Under the pieces are notes generated by a model, which ran no database searches, was not told where the DNA came from, and saw only the letters and a program-made list of their open reading frames with translations. Shown here piece by piece: positions 62,108 to 64,000 of a stretch of 64,000 nt of DNA. Every line of letters starts with the position of its first letter. The first letter of the stretch is position 1. Made by a program: the position numbers and the translations under genes. The DNA is from CAMBDS01 sp964355675 (GTDB lineage: Bacteria > Electryoneota > AABM5-125-24 > Hatepunaeales > Hatepunaeaceae): positions 1 to 64,000 of the forward strand of contig CAYHEC010000003.1 of assembly GCA_964355675.1 (NCBI GenBank), in the 5' to 3' direction.

Positions 62108-62118
<11 letters not shown>
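59032..62118 (+). CDS. actB: Alternative complex III molybdoenzyme-like/iron-sulfur subunit (ActB)
   Basis: A 1028-residue fusion of a molybdopterin-oxidoreductase-like domain (residues about 40-720) and a four-cluster ferredoxin domain (about 775-1000). A twin-arginine signal RRDFLRLAGFSLAAGLLWNGC is at the N-terminus, with a lipobox-like Cys. The first domain retains C-x2-C-x3-C (CGACPAGC), then GGLC. The second has CTGCSACIVSC, CQQCGHAPCETVC, CVGTRYCANNC and CSFCVQRI/CQQSCPAGAI. A LNLNLNLNLNLSLN stretch (about residues 313-326) comes from a hexanucleotide repeat. It lies on the outer face of the membrane in known complexes. The operon runs from actA and overlaps actC by 11 bp. Confidence 0.93.
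59968..60009. repeat. Hexanucleotide tandem repeat in actB
   Basis: Seven units of CTTAAC or one-base variants (CTTAAC x3, CTCAAC x2, CTTAGC, CTTAAC) encode alternating Leu-Asn. The unit is a multiple of three, so length changes keep the frame. It lies in a loop of the molybdoenzyme-like domain. Confidence 0.9.
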
Positions 62119-63474
<1,356 letters not shown>

Positions 63475-63478
<4 letters not shown>

Positions 63479-64000
63479 CTCGTCGTCAAATGGTAGGCGT
63501 ATTCGATTCTGAAGCGGACGTCATGTCAGCCACCAGAATCTCCCGTGAAAAAGGCTATCACATCGTCGATGTTCACACACCTTATGCCGTTCATGGGCTC
63601 GACAAGGCAATGGGACTGAAACCCTCCCGGCTACCCTGGGCGGCGTTGGCGCTGGGGCTCGTGGGAGCTTCACTCAAGGTCTGGTTCGAGTTCTGGACGA
63701 CTGCCTCTGATTGGCCGGTTAATATCGGAGGCAAGCCGTTCAACTCACTTCCCGCATTCGTCCCAGTGACCTTCGAAGTGATGGTGTTGTTCGCTGGAGT
63801 TGGGACGGTTGTGACGTTTTTGATTGTTCGGAGGCTTCTTCCGGGCAAGAGAGCCCAAATTCCCCATCCCGAGGTCACAAGCGACAAATTCGTCATTCTT
63901 CTGGAAGAGCGAGACGCGTCCTTCGACGCCGATGAAGTCCGCTCATTGTTCCAAAGTCTTGGGGCAACTGAAGTAACGGAACGAATTGCCGAAGGAGGAG
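63475..64000 (+). CDS. actD: Alternative complex III subunit ActD (DUF3341), truncated by the window edge
   Basis: From ATG 63475 (overlapping the actC stop as ATGA) the frame is open to the window end, giving 175 residues so far. Start: MTRRQMVGVFDSEADVMSAT; then EKGYHIVDVHTPYAVHGLDK and MGLKPSRLPWAALALGLVGA, the first of two membrane helices, the second being FVPVTFEVMVLFAGVGTVVT. This is the DUF3341 architecture of ActD, a membrane subunit of alternative complex III. The 3' end is missing. Confidence 0.9.

Overview
The window comes from a mid-GC chromosome of a Gram-negative bacterium that I place in or near the FCB (Fibrobacteres-Chlorobi-Bacteroidetes) assemblage, probably an uncultured lineage. 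Four large exported proteins end in a Por/T9SS-type C-terminal sorting domain (the YPNPFN signature). There is an alternative complex III operon, and dnaA, dnaN, a dciA-type gene and gyrB are clustered. I cannot name the phylum from sequence alone.

Layout. 1-7.1 kb: a fabG-like reductase, two exported repeat proteins with sorting domains, mazG and an LPP20-like lipoprotein. 6.9-7.9 kb: a REP-associated tyrosine transposase (RAYT) gene sandwiched between arrays of short palindromes. 7.8-13.5 kb: the replication cluster gyrB, dciA (DUF721), dnaN and dnaA, all on the minus strand, with a probable oriC in the dnaN-dnaA spacer (one perfect DnaA box); no recF is present. 13.7-18.1 kb: a tightly overlapping minus-strand operon of PHP phosphoesterase, polysaccharide deacetylase, processive family 2 glycosyltransferase and a flippase-like membrane protein. 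18.3-21.4 kb: a methyltransferase, an outer-membrane barrel protein, a MerR regulator and a possible structured RNA with a strong terminator. 21.7-24.9 kb: an SBBP-repeat exported protein broken by one frameshift. 25-31 kb: a large hybrid histidine kinase and a lemA/TPM operon. 31.4-40.5 kb: one gene for a 3041-residue exported protein with six internal repeats. 41.2-45.6 kb: a MacA/MacB-like ABC export operon. 45.6-46.6 kb: moaA. 47-58.2 kb: an Rrf2 regulator followed by narC-narG-narH-narJ-narI-narK1-narK2. 58.3-64 kb: actA-actB-actC-actD of alternative complex III, with actD cut by the window edge.

How the genes fit together. moaA supplies the first step of molybdenum cofactor synthesis needed by NarG. 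NarGHI with the dihaem NarC, the chaperone NarJ and two nitrate/nitrite carriers form a complete respiratory nitrate reductase unit, in the narCGHJIK order I recall from Thermus. It is followed directly by a quinol-oxidising complex III analogue, so the right quarter is an anaerobic/aerobic respiratory block.

The most unusual feature is the repeat population. Nearly every intergenic gap holds perfect GC-rich palindromes of about 15-30 bp belonging to a small set of recurring words. Many sit inside longer inverted-repeat elements with recognisable ends: family A (ends GCGGACT..AGAGTTCGTTGAT), family B (ends GGGTCTGCTGAAAAAGTCG, flanked by TA) and family C (ends CTGTCCGAGAAT, flanked by 4-bp direct repeats). 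One family C element lies in the putative oriC and another abuts the narJ stop codon. The same palindromes also occur in frame inside protein genes. A RAYT gene flanked by one palindrome class is the natural suspect for mobilising at least that class.
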